Positions 52,656-61,772 of a DNA stretch of 64,000 nt are shown here, piece by piece (positions within the stretch are counted from its first letter, which is position 1; each line of letters opens with the position of its first letter). The stretch is taken from positions 77,674 through 141,673 of the forward strand of contig DASYXT010000128.1 of assembly GCA_035934555.1 (NCBI GenBank), given 5' to 3'. Under the pieces are notes generated by a model. It was not told where the DNA came from and made no database searches. It saw only the letters and a program-made list of their open reading frames with translations. Origin of the DNA: DASYXT01 sp035934555 (GTDB taxonomy: Bacteria; Verrucomicrobiota; Verrucomicrobiia; Limisphaerales; UBA8199). Position numbers and translations under genes: made by a program.

Positions 52656-54053
52656 CTATGCTTCCCCGGCGTGCCCACGTTCAGTCGCGGCGCTTGCATC
52701 CGGATGGTCGGCCTTGGCGACAGCGCGCCATTGCTCCAGCCGGTCTTTGATTTTCTTTTCGACACCTTGCTCGGTTGGTTCGTAATAGCGCTTCCAAGCG
52801 CCGAGATAGTCTTGTGCAACAAAATGGCCTGGGAAATCGTGCGCATACTTATAGCCCTCGCCGTGGCCCAGGTGTTTGGCCCCGGCATAATGCGCATCGC
52901 GCAGGTGCTCGGGCACCGGCAAGGTCCGCCCCGATTGCACATCCTTCAGCGCGGCGTCTATCGCGGTGATCACACTATTGCTCTTGGGCGCCGTCGCGAT
53001 ATAGATCGCCGCTTCGGCAATCGGAATGCGCGCTTCCGGCCACCCAATGAATTCGGCCGCCTGGAACGCCGCCCCAGCCAACACCAGCGCCATTGGGTCC
53101 GCCAGCCCAACGTCCTCCGCCGCATGTATCACAATCCGCCGCGCGATAAACCGCGGGTCTTCCCCCGCGTGAATCATCTTCGCCAGCCAATACAGCGCCG
53201 CATCCGGGTCACTGCCGCGCATCGATTTTATAAACGTCGAAATCGTGTCGTAATGCGCGTCTTCGTCGTCATACACGACCGCCTTCTTTTGGATGCTCTG
53301 CTCCGCGACGGCCAGGTCGATGTGAATCCACCCCGGCACATCGGGCGCCGTCGTCAGCGCCGCGATCTCCAGCGCGTTGAGCGCCTTGCGCGCATCCCCA
53401 TCAGACAATTTCGCCAAATGCCGCAGCGCATCCTCGTCTGCCCTGATCTTCATGTAACCCAGGCCGCGCTCCGCATCCTCGAGGGCCCGCCGCAGCAGCG
53501 CGTAAAGCTCCTCTTCGCCCAGTGGACGCAGCTCGAATATTTGCGAGCGTGAGACCAGCGGCGAATTAACGAAAAAGAACGGGTTATGCGTGGTCGCACC
53601 GATCAGTCGGACTACGCCCGACTCCACATCCGGCAAGAGCACGTCCTGCTGGGCTTTGTTGAACCGGTGAATCTCGTCAATGAACAGAATAGTGGATTGG
53701 CCGGTGTTTTCGAGGCGATTCGCCGCGCCCGCCAACACACGCCGCATGTCGGCCACCGTCGATTCCACACCGCTAAGCCGCTCGAATCGGCTGCGCGTTT
53801 GCCGCGCGATGATTTGCGCCAGCGAGGTTTTACCAGTCCCCGGCGGGCCAAAAAATATCAGCGATTGAATGCGGTCGGATTCGATCGCCCGGCGGAGAAG
53901 TTGGCCTTGACCCAGGATGTGCGATTGTCCGACAAACTCGCCTAAATCTTTGGGCCGCATCCGCGCCGCCAACGGCTGGGAAGAAGGTGCGGCACTGCCC
54001 GGCGCCGGCTCGGCCCTCACCGGCTCCTCCGCAAACAAATCGTCCCGCGCCAT
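52656..54053 (-). CDS. rarA: Replication-associated recombination protein A (RarA/MgsA AAA ATPase)
   Basis: 465 aa from ATG 54053; an upstream start that adds 49 residues was rejected. Walker A FFGPPGTGKTSLAQ, Walker B ILFIDEIHRFNK, sensor region LIGATTHNPFF, then the C-terminal MgsA tetramerisation domain (IKSMRGSDPDAALYWLAKMI, AEDVGLADPMALVLAGAAFQ). The clamp-loader-like ATPase acts at stalled forks and is a homologue of yeast Mgs1 and human WRNIP1. Directly upstream of 5-FCL. Confidence 0.94.
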   Translation of the reverse strand: MARDDLFAEEPVRAEPAPGSAAPSSQPLAARMRPKDLGEFVGQSHILGQGQLLRRAIESDRIQSLIFFGPPGTGKTSLAQIIARQTRSRFERLSGVESTVADMRRVLAGAANRLENTGQSTILFIDEIHRFNKAQQDVLLPDVESGVVRLIGATTHNPFFFVNSPLVSRSQIFELRPLGEEELYALLRRALEDAERGLGYMKIRADEDALRHLAKLSDGDARKALNALEIAALTTAPDVPGWIHIDLAVAEQSIQKKAVVYDDEDAHYDTISTFIKSMRGSDPDAALYWLAKMIHAGEDPRFIARRIVIHAAEDVGLADPMALVLAGAAFQAAEFIGWPEARIPIAEAAIYIATAPKSNSVITAIDAALKDVQSGRTLPVPEHLRDAHYAGAKHLGHGEGYKYAHDFPGHFVAQDYLGAWKRYYEPTEQGVEKKIKDRLEQWRAVAKADHPDASAATERGHAGEA

Positions 54054-54522
54054 GCCCAAAAATAGCAGAATCCGCCAGACGCCAAAAGGAAAAACCCCGC
54101 CATTGCCGTGTGTAACAGTTCCTTTGAACTTCTTAGAAACAGGTGGAACGCGCCGGGTTGCTTTCGACGTCCAATCAAGGCCTGTCGGCCACAACCGCAA
54201 CTACAGTTCCGTGGATTATTTACTACGGTTCAAGGACATAGTTTCTATTCACGTGCATAGGCAGGGTAAAGTGTCTCTCTTTTCCTGCATCAACGATGCG
54301 AAATTCCAAAGAACTGATGCGCGACTGCTGAGCGCTCTCACGCATCTTCTGTGCATTATCTATACCCAATTTATCTGCGTTCTCAAGAAATAATTTTTTC
54401 CCGGCAGAAAATGTTTTCGAGGTGGAGCAACAATCGAACAGGTCTGGAGTCACACCATTCAAACCCGGGCATTGCTGCGGACTAAAGTCGGCTAAAGTCC
54501 GCGCGCCATCGGCGCGCCGCTA
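54054..54522. other. Intergenic region with one REP copy
   Basis: About 470 bases between rarA and the receiver gene, partly AT-rich (54230-54420). A short frame on the minus strand has no recognisable product. The only clear element is the REP-like copy at 54471-54507. The rarA promoter should lie at its left edge. Confidence 0.5.
54471..54507. repeat. REP-like palindrome, same family as at 6.2 kb
   Basis: ATTGCTGCGGACTAAAGTCG and the following GCTAAAGTCCGCGC match the copy at 6231-6266 closely and in the same orientation, with three extra bases in the loop. It shows that the element is dispersed over at least 48 kb. Confidence 0.75.
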
Positions 54523-54960
54523 TCAATACACCCGCCCGGCGGGACCGGGCACACTTGTCTTGGTTTCAGGGTGCCGCGCTCGGGGCGTCAGCGGTTGCTT
54601 CAACCAGTGCCGGATCCGTGACACCAGGTGGTCCGGGCTGACCGGTTTTGTGACAAATTCATTAGCGCCGGATTCCAGGCCGGCAAAACGCGCAAACTCG
54701 CTGCTCAACCCTGTGAGCGCCAGAATCGGCTTCGCCGAAGTCGCCTCGTCTCGGCGCAAGGCTTCGCAGACGGCGAAGCCGTCGAGCTCGGGCAGCACCA
54801 GGTCCAGCACGATAAGATCGGGGACCGTCGCACGGGCTTTGGCCAGCGCTTCGACTCCATTGGCGGCGGTGGTGACGGTAAAACCGGCATCCTTTAAACT
54901 CAATCGGAACAACTCCAACAGCTCAGAGTTGTCTTCAACAATCAACAGTTTCTTCCGCAT
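54523..54960 (-). CDS. Single-domain response regulator
   Basis: 145 aa from ATG 54960; an ATG 12 nt upstream is also possible. Receiver with LIVEDNSEL, phospho-acceptor Asp in PDLIVLDLVLPELDG, LALTGLSSE and EFVTKPVSPD, followed by a short Pro-rich tail. No output domain. Divergent from the propeller-type sensor kinase at 55224, with a hairpin between them, so it may be part of the same pathway. Confidence 0.88.
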   Translation of the reverse strand: MRKKLLIVEDNSELLELFRLSLKDAGFTVTTAANGVEALAKARATVPDLIVLDLVLPELDGFAVCEALRRDEATSAKPILALTGLSSEFARFAGLESGANEFVTKPVSPDHLVSRIRHWLKQPLTPRARHPETKTSVPGPAGRVY

Positions 54961-54985
54961 ATTCCCAAACATCCCAAAGATGCCC

Positions 54986-55053
54986 ACGACCGATAGCTTC
55001 CGGAGCCAGCGTCCGCGGCGCTGGCTCCGGAGAGCCCCACAGATTCGGTCGTC
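54986..55053. repeat. Nested inverted repeat between receiver and sensor kinase genes
   Basis: The inner arms CCGGAGCCAGCG (55000-55011) and CGCTGGCTCCGG (55019-55030) are exact inverted repeats around a 7-nt loop. ACGACCGA (54986-54993) and TCGGTCGT (55046-55053) form an outer matching pair. It resembles the other mobile palindromes in the window but shares no long sequence with them. Confidence 0.65.
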
Positions 55054-55223
55054 GCCCACTCTTGCGTCACGGCAAGAGCCTTCCTGGGGGGAACTAGCAG
55101 GATTGGTGCCGGGGCATGGCACCGGCAATTGACATGCAATATGACGGCAAAGAAAGGGGTTCGCCCGGCCTCCGGGCGCATTTTGCTCTTTAGCGGCTCC
55201 ATAGGAACCATTACCCTGGTAAC

Positions 55224-58200
55224 GTGTCACGGTGGCGTAACGTATGTGGCGCCGGGCTTGTCCTTAGCGCGGTTTGTCTCAGCTTGAGACTCACAGCCGC
55301 CGATGCGCCGCCATCCCGGCTCAGGCCAGATTCTGGACGCCCTTACGACATCTGGCGCGTCAACCCCGAGTGGACTCTCGGCCCGGTTACCGCTATCGCC
55401 CAATCCCACGATGGCTATCTCTGGCTTGGCACGTATCACGGGCTGGTCCGCTACGATGGCGTTGGCTACACGATTTTCAATTCCAGCAATGATACCAATC
55501 TGCAAACCGGCCACATCACCAGCCTGTGCGTCGGCGCGGACGGCACCTTGTGGATCGGCCATGAAACCGGACAATTGACCAGGTTCGCCGCAGGCCAGTT
55601 CACGGCCGTTCCACTCAAGTCGAATTGGCGCGGCGCCGTCGAAGCGATCACGACCGACTCGCAGGGGCAGGTGTGGTTGCTCAATGACATGGGCGAACTG
55701 TACCGGGTCGGGGACTCGCTGCTGCTGAAGGTGCCGGGCGGGGCCTCTCCGACGCGCAAAGTCACTATCGCTCGAGGGGAGGATGGCAAGCTCTGGGTGG
55801 TCGGCAGCGGTGCGGTAGCCATTGTGGAAGCGAGCCGGCTGGTGCCTTACCGGTTCGCCGAACGGGACTCGACTGACTATTACGACCGTGTCGCGCCGGC
55901 GCGGGATGGCGGGCTGTGGGTGCTGGGTAACGGGCGTCTCCACGAGTGGCGCGACGGCCGTTGGGTGCGGGAGATTGCCGGGCCACCGGGCGCTCTTGAC
56001 GCCGTGACGATTCTCTTTGAAATGCGCTCGGGCCCGCTGCTGGTCGGGACGCTGCGCAATGGTTTGTACCTGTTCGAACCGGGCGCCGACGCGGTTCACT
56101 TCAACCGTCAAAGACGCGGATTGTCGCACGATTGGATTCGCGCCGTATGCGAGGATCATGAGGGTGGTATTTGGGTTGGAACCGGAGGTGGTCTGGATGG
56201 CTTGCGCCCGCGCAAAGTCGAGATGCTGAGTCCGCCTGATCAATGGCTGGGCTGCTCGGTTCGGTCGTTTGTGGCACGCCAGGATGGCTCCCTGTGGGTC
56301 GGAACCGAAGGAGCAGGTCTGTACGAATTGACCAACGGCCAGTGGGCCAATTTCGGGACCAGTGCGGGACTGTCGAACCTCTTTGTTTGGTCGGTAATCG
56401 AGACCAGCGACCGGCAGCTTTACGCCGGGACCTGGGGCGGAGGCATTTTTGTGAAACAAGGCGACCGGTTCGAGAGCCCGCCGAACCTCGCCGCGATTTC
56501 CAACGCCGTTACCGCATTCTATCGAGGACGTGATGGCGAGTTGTGGATCGGCACCCGCGCGGGCCTGTTTCGCTGCGAACAGGGAAAGCTCACCTGGTCC
56601 GCCGGCGAGGACAAGTTAGCCCTGCCGGATGTGCGCGCTTTCACCCAAACTCCAGACGGAACGCTGTGGTTTGCGATGTCCGGCGGCGGATTGGGCAGTT
56701 TGAAAGACGGCGCGTTAAGGCAATACCGCCAGGCCGATGGGCTGAGCAGCGATTTCATTGTCTGCCTCTACGCAGATGCCGACGGTACTCTCTGGGCCGG
56801 CTCCTCGGACAACGGCCTGACCCGGTTTAAGGACGGCCAGTTCGCCGTCGTGAGCACCGAACAGGGCCTGCCCAGCGGCATCCTTTGTCACATCCTTGAT
56901 GATAATGCGGGCAATTTCTGGATCAGTTCACAAAACGGTATCTTCCGCGTCAACCAGGCGGAGTTGAACCGCTGCGCCGATGGCTTGGTCCGCTCGGTTC
57001 ATTGTCTCAGCTATGGCACAGCAGAGGGCCTGGGTTCCCCGGCCTGTGCCGGTGGATTCCAGCCCGGGGCATTCCGCGGGCGGGACGGACGGTTGTGGTT
57101 TGCCAATGGCGCGGGTTTGGCAATCATTGATCCGGCCAACGCCACTATCAATAAAGCCTCACCGCCGGTGGTGATCCAAGAACTGCTGGTTCAGCACCAA
57201 CCTCTCGCGCCCGCGATCTTGGCCGCCGCCTCAACTTCGGGCCTTACCCTCGCCGCCGATGGTTCCGATACCATCGAACCCCGGACGCCGCCCGCGGCAG
57301 CCACGGCCGTGGCCGCGGCCGGGGAAACACTTTGGGGCCGCAAGCCCGATTTGCGCATCGGGCCTGGACGCCAGAGCATCGAATTCCGCTACACCGCCCT
57401 CAGCTTTATGGCGCCGGAGAAAGTGCGTTTCAAACGCAAGCTCGAAGGCCTGGATTCCGATTGGGTTGATGTCGGCGCCGAACGCGTCGCCTCCTATAGC
57501 TTTTTGCCTCCTGGCACTTACACCTTCCGGATTAAAGCGTGCAACAACGACGGGTTCTGGAACGAAGACGGCGCTGCCGTTACCTTTATGGTGTTGCCGT
57601 ATTTTTGGCAAACGTGGTGGTTCGAGCTCATCCTGGTGCTGACCGGAGCCGCCGCTATTGGCGCGGGCGTCAGCGCCGTGATGCGCCGGCGCGGGCGGCG
57701 CAAACTTGAGCAGGTGGAGCGACAGCGCGCGCTGGAACGCGAACGCGCTCGCATCGCACGCGACATTCATGACGACCTGGGCGCAAGCCTCACACGCATT
57801 TCCATGCTCAGCCAATCCGCCCGCGGTGAACTGGAACCCCAATCTGTGGCGGCCGCCGATCTCGACCAGATTTACGGCACCGCGCGCGAGTTGACCCGCG
57901 CGATGGACGAAATCGTTTGGGCGGTCAATCCCAAGCACGACACCCTCGACAGCCTCGTCACTTACCTGGGGCGCTTCGCCCAGCATTTCCTCAGCGCTGC
58001 CGGGCTCCGTTGCCGGTTGGACGTGCCCCTTCGGTTGCCTGCCGGCACTTTGACTTCCGAAGTTCGGCACAACGTCTTTCTCGCGTTCAAGGAGGCCCTC
58101 CATAACGTCGTCAAACATGCCCACGCCACCGAAGTGCGCGTCTCGCTGGAGTTGCCACGCGGCGGTTTTGCGCTGCTCGTTGCCGACAATGGCCAGGGGT

Positions 58201-58406
58201 TCGATCACCACCTGCTCAAATTGAACGATCCGGTTCCGACTGATGCCGCGCGCGTTAGTTCCGGTAATGGCCTGGCCAACATGCAACGGCGCCTCGAGGA
58301 AATCGGCGGCCGCTGCGAGTGGGATACCGCGCCGGGCGAAGGAACGCGGGTGCGCTTTGTCGTGCTGGCGAGCATCGCCGAGGCCCGCGCCGCAGATTAT
58401 GCCTAA
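55224..58406 (+). CDS. Beta-propeller sensor histidine kinase (Reg_prop/Y_Y_Y/HisKA_3)
   Basis: 1060 aa from GTG 55224. A signal peptide is followed by many propeller repeats (about 35-640; patterns such as DGTLWIG, DGSLWVGTEGAGLY, DGTLWAGSSDNGL), a Y_Y_Y domain (about 715-790; FRYTALSFMAPEKVRFKRKL), one membrane helix (about 800-825), HisKA_3 with the phospho-His in IARDIHDDLGASLTR (about 843) and an ATPase domain (LAFKEALHNVVKHAHA, VADNGQGFD). These periplasmic propellers are used by Bacteroidota and Verrucomicrobiota to sense polysaccharide fragments. Its NarL-type partner gene lies 69 bp downstream. Confidence 0.93.
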   Translation: MSRWRNVCGAGLVLSAVCLSLRLTAADAPPSRLRPDSGRPYDIWRVNPEWTLGPVTAIAQSHDGYLWLGTYHGLVRYDGVGYTIFNSSNDTNLQTGHITSLCVGADGTLWIGHETGQLTRFAAGQFTAVPLKSNWRGAVEAITTDSQGQVWLLNDMGELYRVGDSLLLKVPGGASPTRKVTIARGEDGKLWVVGSGAVAIVEASRLVPYRFAERDSTDYYDRVAPARDGGLWVLGNGRLHEWRDGRWVREIAGPPGALDAVTILFEMRSGPLLVGTLRNGLYLFEPGADAVHFNRQRRGLSHDWIRAVCEDHEGGIWVGTGGGLDGLRPRKVEMLSPPDQWLGCSVRSFVARQDGSLWVGTEGAGLYELTNGQWANFGTSAGLSNLFVWSVIETSDRQLYAGTWGGGIFVKQGDRFESPPNLAAISNAVTAFYRGRDGELWIGTRAGLFRCEQGKLTWSAGEDKLALPDVRAFTQTPDGTLWFAMSGGGLGSLKDGALRQYRQADGLSSDFIVCLYADADGTLWAGSSDNGLTRFKDGQFAVVSTEQGLPSGILCHILDDNAGNFWISSQNGIFRVNQAELNRCADGLVRSVHCLSYGTAEGLGSPACAGGFQPGAFRGRDGRLWFANGAGLAIIDPANATINKASPPVVIQELLVQHQPLAPAILAAASTSGLTLAADGSDTIEPRTPPAAATAVAAAGETLWGRKPDLRIGPGRQSIEFRYTALSFMAPEKVRFKRKLEGLDSDWVDVGAERVASYSFLPPGTYTFRIKACNNDGFWNEDGAAVTFMVLPYFWQTWWFELILVLTGAAAIGAGVSAVMRRRGRRKLEQVERQRALERERARIARDIHDDLGASLTRISMLSQSARGELEPQSVAAADLDQIYGTARELTRAMDEIVWAVNPKHDTLDSLVTYLGRFAQHFLSAAGLRCRLDVPLRLPAGTLTSEVRHNVFLAFKEALHNVVKHAHATEVRVSLELPRGGFALLVADNGQGFDHHLLKLNDPVPTDAARVSSGNGLANMQRRLEEIGGRCEWDTAPGEGTRVRFVVLASIAEARAADYA

Positions 58407-58475
58407 CCACACGCTCCAACCGGACGCCCGGCCTTTTCGCGTCATCAAAACACACGACAGCATTTTCCCCAGCCA

Positions 58476-59171
58476 ATGAGGTATAAGAAATCCGTGGCGA
58501 TAGCCGTTTCAATTGTCGAGGATGACGCACAAGCCCGCAAGATTCTCGCGGGCTGGGTCAACCGTGCCGCCGGTTTCCGTTTGGACGGCGATTGGGGCGA
58601 CGCCGAAAGCGCACTGGCAGGCTTGTCCGAACGCAAACCCAATGTCGTGTTGATGGATATCAACCTGCCGGGGATGAGTGGCGTCGAAGCCGTCAAGCGT
58701 CTCAAAACAGCGTTGCCCCAGACCCAGTTTGTCATGCTGACGGTCTATGAGGACGCGGACCACATTTATAACGCGCTGGCGGCGGGTGCCACCGGATATT
58801 TGTTGAAGGAAACACCGCGTGCGGAGTTGCTCAAAGCGCTCGAAGATGTGCACCGCGGCGGTTCGCCCATGACCAGCAACATTGCGCGCAAAGTCGTCCA
58901 GTCTTTCATCCAAACCCCGGCCTCCGGTCCCACCGGCGAAGGACTTTCCCCCCGCGAGCAAGAGGTGCTCAATTTGCTGGCGGGTGGTTATCTGTATAAA
59001 GAAATTGCCGAGCGCCTGAATATCAGCGTGCCGACGGTCAATACATATGTGCGCCGTATGTACGAAAAGCTGCATGTCCGCTCGCGCGCGCAGGCTGTCG
59101 CCAAATACGCCCACCTGGCCAACTCGGGCCCCGAGAACCGTTCCACTCCCACTCCACTGCACGGCCACTGA
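58476..59171 (+). CDS. NarL/FixJ-family response regulator
   Basis: 231 aa. Receiver at about 8-125 (VEDDAQA, phospho-acceptor Asp in VVLMDINLPGMSG, MLTVYEDAD, YLLKETP) and a LuxR-type helix-turn-helix at about 160-215 (LSPREQEVLNLLAGGYLYKE, SVPTVNTYVRRM). It is the likely output partner of the propeller kinase. The TVYEDADHIY segment after the T position is the type seen in other verrucomicrobial LytTR/NarL pairs. The aroB gene follows 38 bp later on the same strand. Confidence 0.93.
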   Translation: MRYKKSVAIAVSIVEDDAQARKILAGWVNRAAGFRLDGDWGDAESALAGLSERKPNVVLMDINLPGMSGVEAVKRLKTALPQTQFVMLTVYEDADHIYNALAAGATGYLLKETPRAELLKALEDVHRGGSPMTSNIARKVVQSFIQTPASGPTGEGLSPREQEVLNLLAGGYLYKEIAERLNISVPTVNTYVRRMYEKLHVRSRAQAVAKYAHLANSGPENRSTPTPLHGH

Positions 59172-59209
59172 GACTTTGACACCCGAGCCGGGGCCTCTAT
59201 TCTGCCGCG

Positions 59210-60292
59210 GTGCGAACCGTTCATGTGCCGCTTGGGCTCCGCAGCTACACCATTAAGATCGGCCAGGGTCTGTTGGAAATTTTGGGAAAGGAGTGCGCCG
59301 TATTGGGGTTGGGCAAGCGCTGCGCCGTCATCTCGGATCGGAATGTCGCACCGCGATACGCAAAACGCCTCCTAAAGGCGCTCGCGCAACAAGGCATCGC
59401 GCCGATGCTCGTCACCGTACCCGCCGGCGAAACAGCCAAACAACTTCGCACCGTCGCGGCCTGTTACCAACAACTGGCCGAACATCGTTTGGAACGAACT
59501 TCTTTTATCATCGCACTAGGCGGAGGCGTGGTGGGGGACCTCGCCGGGTTTGTCGCCGCGACCTACCTGCGCGGCGTGCCCTTCGTACAGGTGCCGACCA
59601 CCTTGCTGGCCCAGGTGGATAGCTCGGTCGGCGGCAAAGTCGGCGTGAACCTCAAAGCCGGCAAGAACCTCGTTGGCGCTTTTTATCAACCGCGGTTGGT
59701 CCTTTGCGATCTGGCCACGTTGAAGACCTTGCCTGCCCGTCAGTACCGCGCCGGTCTGGCGGAGGTAATCAAGTACGGCATTATCCAGGATGCCGCATTC
59801 TTTGAACAACTCGAACGAGAGTTACCCCGCCTGTTGCAACGCGACCCGCGAACACTCGAGACAGTCGTGGCGCGCTGCTGCGAACTCAAAGCCGCTGTCG
59901 TCCGGGAGGATGAAACCGAGGGTGGCCGCCGGGCGATTTTGAATTTTGGCCACACTATTGGCCACGGCCTGGAAGCCATTTCCGGCTATGGCAAATACCT
60001 CCACGGCGAAGCAATAGCCATCGGCCAGGTCGCCGCCGCACAGCTTTCCAGCCGCTTGCTGGGCATGCCCGAACCGCACGTCGAGCGCGTCGCCGCCCTG
60101 CTCCGACGAGCGGGTCTGCCGACGCAATTGAAGCTCAGCACCAGCGAACGGCGAAAACTCTTATCCGCGATGACGCTCGATAAAAAGGTCAGCGGCGGTG
60201 AAATCAAATTCGTGCTGGCGAGGGAAATCGGCCGCGTCGAGCACGGCCAGCGAGTGCCGCCCAAACTACTCGAGCAGTTCCTTCAGAATTAA
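59210..60292 (+). CDS. aroB: 3-dehydroquinate synthase
   Basis: 360 aa from GTG 59210. Second step of the shikimate pathway: converts DAHP to 3-dehydroquinate with NAD and a divalent metal. Motifs: VPAGETAKQLRTV, the NAD site ALGGGVVGDLAGFVAA, VPTTLLAQVDSSVGGKVGVN, and metal ligands in NFGHTIGHGLEA and YLHGEAIAIG. Length matches the family. Followed after 8 bp by a hypothetical gene. Confidence 0.96.
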   Translation: MRTVHVPLGLRSYTIKIGQGLLEILGKECAVLGLGKRCAVISDRNVAPRYAKRLLKALAQQGIAPMLVTVPAGETAKQLRTVAACYQQLAEHRLERTSFIIALGGGVVGDLAGFVAATYLRGVPFVQVPTTLLAQVDSSVGGKVGVNLKAGKNLVGAFYQPRLVLCDLATLKTLPARQYRAGLAEVIKYGIIQDAAFFEQLERELPRLLQRDPRTLETVVARCCELKAAVVREDETEGGRRAILNFGHTIGHGLEAISGYGKYLHGEAIAIGQVAAAQLSSRLLGMPEPHVERVAALLRRAGLPTQLKLSTSERRKLLSAMTLDKKVSGGEIKFVLAREIGRVEHGQRVPPKLLEQFLQN

Positions 60293-60300
60293 CGATTGCT

Positions 60301-60906
60301 ATGGCTGCGGTCAGCGAAATGATTGTCCGGGAATATTTCGAGTTGCACGAATTTCTTGTGCGGCAGCACCGCAAATACGTCAGCCAAACGCGCGCCACCG
60401 AGGAAGACGATATCGATTTTTTCGTGCTCAACCCGCATCCGCGTAAAAGGGAAACCGAGGCGCCGTTCGTGCTGGCCTCGGGGGACCTCTCGTTCATCCA
60501 ACGTGCCATCGTCGTCGTGAAAGGTTGGCACACCGAAACGTTCAGCTCCGCCCGCCTGACGCACTCCCCGGAAATCTTCCGGTTCGTCGAGACGGGCGTC
60601 TTCCAGCAGGCGCTGCGCGCCTTCGGTCAGGATGGGACGGTGCTTAAAATTCTCGTTGTGCCGGCGTTACCGCAGGAAACCGAAGCCCGCGAGCAAAGCA
60701 TCGCTCTGCTGCGCGGCAAAGGCATCGATGCGGTCATTCCCTTCCGGACCCTCCTCAACGACCTGGTCAACACAACCGTCACCAATCGCAACTACCAGAA
60801 ATCCGACTTGCTCCAACTTATCCGCATTTTGAAGAACTACGATTTTTTCAAGGAACCGCAGTTGGAGTTATTTAAGGCGGGCCGCCGGCGCAAATCCCCG
60901 CGATAA
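60301..60906 (+). CDS. Conserved-looking hypothetical protein
   Basis: 201 aa, cytoplasmic, no signal or membrane segment. I do not recognise the family. Features: charged N-terminal helix (EMIVREYFELHEFLVRQHRK), a mixed alpha/beta core with hydrophobic strands (LKILVVPALPQET, AVIPFRTLLNDLV) and a basic C terminus (KAGRRRKSPR). The pattern of strands ILVVP and AVIPF could be a Rossmann-like nucleic-acid or nucleotide-binding fold. It is tightly coupled to aroB (8 bp). Confidence 0.75.
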   Translation: MAAVSEMIVREYFELHEFLVRQHRKYVSQTRATEEDDIDFFVLNPHPRKRETEAPFVLASGDLSFIQRAIVVVKGWHTETFSSARLTHSPEIFRFVETGVFQQALRAFGQDGTVLKILVVPALPQETEAREQSIALLRGKGIDAVIPFRTLLNDLVNTTVTNRNYQKSDLLQLIRILKNYDFFKEPQLELFKAGRRRKSPR

Positions 60907-61014
60907 CCGACAATCCGGCGAATCGGTCTCAAGACCATTGAGCAATGGTCATGGGTCAGGGTGGTTCCCAATCCTGTTAATCCCGTCAAATTCGTCTCCC
61001 CAGAACAGTAAGGA

Positions 61015-61767
61015 TCATCGGGTGGGGCATTCCCATTCCAAGCGCAGCCCTTCCAGCGTCAGCAGCGGCTTGACTGCGGTGATCTCCTCCAAGCTCCGCG
61101 CCATTAAGCGCGCATAGCCACCCGTCGCCACAACCGGCAGACGTCTCGCGTTCAGCTCCCGTCTTAATTCACCGATCAGCTCCCGCACCAGTCCGCGGTA
61201 ACCGTGCACCGCTCCCACCAGCATCGCTTGTTCGGTGCTCTTGCCGATCACGCGGCGCACTTCGCGAATCGCGATCCGTGGCAGCAGCGCCGTCTTTTCG
61301 TGCAGGTATTCCGTCATCGCCGCCAGCCCGGGAGCAATAATCCCGCCGACGTAACTGCCCGACGCGTTGACCACATCGAACGTCACCGCCGTGCCAAAAT
61401 CCACCACCACCACCGGCGCGCCGAAGTGATGCCGGGCGGCCACCGCGTTGGCCAGCCTGTCCGGCCCAATCGTCCCAGGCTTCGGATAATCGATCGTGAT
61501 TCCGCGCAGCGTTTGGGCGGTCAATTCCAGGCAAGGCAGTTTCCAGATGTCCTGAAGAGCCTTGGACACTCGAGGCGTCGCGTTGGGAACGACACTGCAC
61601 AGCGCCGCGCCAGTTGGGCGGACCGCGCCGACAAAGAGGCGCAGGCGCGCGGGGCCTGCGCCACCGAACCACTCGCGCGTGGGGATATTGGTCTGCCGCG
61701 AGATACGAGCCCCGCGCGCCAAACCCACGTGTGTGTGCGTGTTTCCAATGTCCAGCAGCAGCAGCAT
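61015..61767 (-). CDS. coaX: Type III pantothenate kinase
   Basis: 250 aa. First step of CoA synthesis. ASKHA-fold motifs: LLLDIGNTHTHVG (phosphate 1), the pantothenate-side GPDRLANAVAARH, VVDFGTAVTFDVV, GGIIAPGLAAM and, near the C terminus, PVVATGGYARL. Length is typical of CoaX, which is ATP- and monovalent-cation-dependent. Its start is 5 bp past the birA stop, so birA-coaX is one unit. Confidence 0.94.
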   Translation of the reverse strand: MLLLLDIGNTHTHVGLARGARISRQTNIPTREWFGGAGPARLRLFVGAVRPTGAALCSVVPNATPRVSKALQDIWKLPCLELTAQTLRGITIDYPKPGTIGPDRLANAVAARHHFGAPVVVVDFGTAVTFDVVNASGSYVGGIIAPGLAAMTEYLHEKTALLPRIAIREVRRVIGKSTEQAMLVGAVHGYRGLVRELIGELRRELNARRLPVVATGGYARLMARSLEEITAVKPLLTLEGLRLEWECPTR

Positions 61768-61772
61768 ACAGG

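Noticed and set aside
54223..54462. 79-codon minus-strand frame upstream of rarA
   Set aside because: AT-rich intergenic DNA; no similarity or coding pattern I can support.
55227..56459. 410-codon minus-strand frame inside the sensor kinase
   Set aside because: Opposite strand of the propeller repeats; composition follows the real gene.
57231..58463. 410-codon minus-strand frame over the kinase 3' end
   Set aside because: Antisense to well-defined HisKA_3/ATPase motifs.
60933..60950. 7-bp hairpin GACCATT/AATGGTC between convergent genes
   Set aside because: Short stem and no U-run on either strand, so not called as a terminator.
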